A DNA stretch of 7,204 nucleotides from Polynucleobacter meluiroseus (GTDB lineage Bacteria > Bacteroidota > Bacteroidia > Flavobacteriales_D > Crocinitomicaceae), in NCBI GenBank assembly GCA_943328715.2, contig CALQBB020000036.1, forward strand, positions 1 to 7,204, read 5' to 3'. The position numbers and the translations under genes were made by a program. This document shows, piece by piece, positions 6,417 through 7,204 of this stretch (position 1 is the first letter of the stretch; each line of letters begins with the position of its first letter). Under the pieces are notes generated by a model. That model was not told the DNA's origin. It made no database searches and saw nothing but the letters and a program-made list of their open reading frames with translations.

Positions 6417-7204
6417 ATGCATAAATCAATTTTGACTGCTTGCTTTTTCTCCTTTTTTGTCTTTGCCGGACAAGCGCAAATAACATTAGCTGTATCCGAT
6501 TTTGCGAATGCGGGGGATACTGTTCGTCTGAGTCAGACCCAAAATTCAAACCTTGATTTTTTTAGTACAGGCTCAAACTATACCTGGGACTTCAGTAGTT
6601 TATCGGCGAGTACTCAGTCCTTGAAGGATTATACGCCAATCGGCTTTGGTTCTTTTTTAATTCTCGCTACGTATGGACCTTTTGCAGGATCTTATTCAGC
6701 TACGTATTTTAACTTAACTACGGAATTACCCATCGATCAATTATCGGCGTTTCTACCCATTCAAATCAGTGATTTGAGTCAGTACACGAAACGTGCAAAT
6801 AGTGCGATTACCTCCATCGGTTATTCAATCAATGTACAAGGACAAGGTGTTCCGTTTAAATCGGATACCATCGAAACACGTTATAGTTTACCGCTTACTT
6901 TTGGGGATGTTCACGATTCACGTGGATACACCTTTGTTGATTTGAATCCAGCTGCCGACATTAAATACATTCAGCATCGTCAAAGACATACAGAAGTGGA
7001 CGGCTGGGGAACGGTGACTACGCCTCTTGGAACTTTTCCTGCTATTCGTGTGCGTCATGATATAAATGAGATTGATTCCATTTACCAAACCTTTTTTGGA
7101 TCGGGAAGTTGGATCGGAACACCAGCTATTAATCGTACGGAATATGAATGGTGGACAAATGGCAAAAAGGAATATTTATTGAAAGTAGTTGCCACGAATG
7201 TCAA
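6417..7204 (+). CDS. secreted beta-rich protein of unknown function, 3'-truncated
   Basis: The frame is open from the ATG at 6417 to the window edge (262 codons, no stop). Residues 1-20 (MHKSILTACFFSFFVFAGQA) are a clear Sec signal peptide, with cleavage expected after A20. The mature part is rich in Ser, Thr, Tyr, Phe and Trp with short alternating strands (ITLAVSDFANAGDTVRLSQ, NYTWDFSSL, DGWGTVTTPLGTFPAIRVRH), which suggests beta-sandwich structure and no enzyme motif. It resembles secreted proteins of Flavobacteriales that carry a C-terminal type IX secretion sorting domain; the part where such a domain would sit is outside the window, so this is inference. The start is supported by the signal peptide and by a promoter 20-50 bases upstream. 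It diverges from the helicase gene across 93 bases. No specific function can be assigned. Confidence 0.85.
   Translation, partial: MHKSILTACFFSFFVFAGQAQITLAVSDFANAGDTVRLSQTQNSNLDFFSTGSNYTWDFSSLSASTQSLKDYTPIGFGSFLILATYGPFAGSYSATYFNLTTELPIDQLSAFLPIQISDLSQYTKRANSAITSIGYSINVQGQGVPFKSDTIETRYSLPLTFGDVHDSRGYTFVDLNPAADIKYIQHRQRHTEVDGWGTVTTPLGTFPAIRVRHDINEIDSIYQTFFGSGSWIGTPAINRTEYEWWTNGKKEYLLKVVATNV

Overview
The window carries seven protein-coding genes, packed closely on both strands, with a truncated gene at each edge. No rRNA, tRNA, insertion sequence, integrase or CRISPR array is visible, and no stretch over 300 bases lacks a gene. The organism is most likely a member of the Bacteroidota, probably Flavobacteriales. 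The clues are start codons without Shine-Dalgarno sequences, TAnnTTTG-type -7 promoter elements, an o-succinylbenzoate synthase and a transglycosylase of the kinds I associate with that phylum, and a secreted beta-rich protein like those of gliding or type IX secretion lineages. A narrower placement (Crocinitomicaceae/Fluviicola-like) is only an impression.

Left part (1-1741, + strand): the 3' part of rlmH (23S rRNA methyltransferase), then menC (o-succinylbenzoate synthase, menaquinone synthesis) 4 bases later, then msrB (methionine-R-sulfoxide reductase), whose ATG shares its A with the menC stop. This looks like one transcription unit of housekeeping and stress-repair genes. It converges on a minus-strand gene for an exported SLT-type lytic transglycosylase, and the two stop codons overlap in a TTAA.

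Middle (2686-3079): a 109-base divergent intergenic region separates the transglycosylase gene from yidD (membrane-protein insertion efficiency factor). It holds -7-like elements and an 8-bp inverted repeat. The yidD gene runs 47 bases into the 3' end of the next gene, on the opposite strand.

Right part (3033-7204): a large minus-strand gene encodes a 1096-residue superfamily 1 helicase of the DUF4011/COG1112 type with a complete set of helicase motifs but no C-terminal Vsr-like nuclease. Diverging from it is a gene for a secreted protein, cut by the window edge, with a good Bacteroidota promoter and a perfect 13-bp palindrome at the predicted transcription start.

Most of the window is ordinary chromosomal core. 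The best leads are the nuclease-less DUF4011 helicase, whose relatives include anti-phage proteins, and the promoter palindrome at 6396-6408. I see no multi-gene undescribed system.
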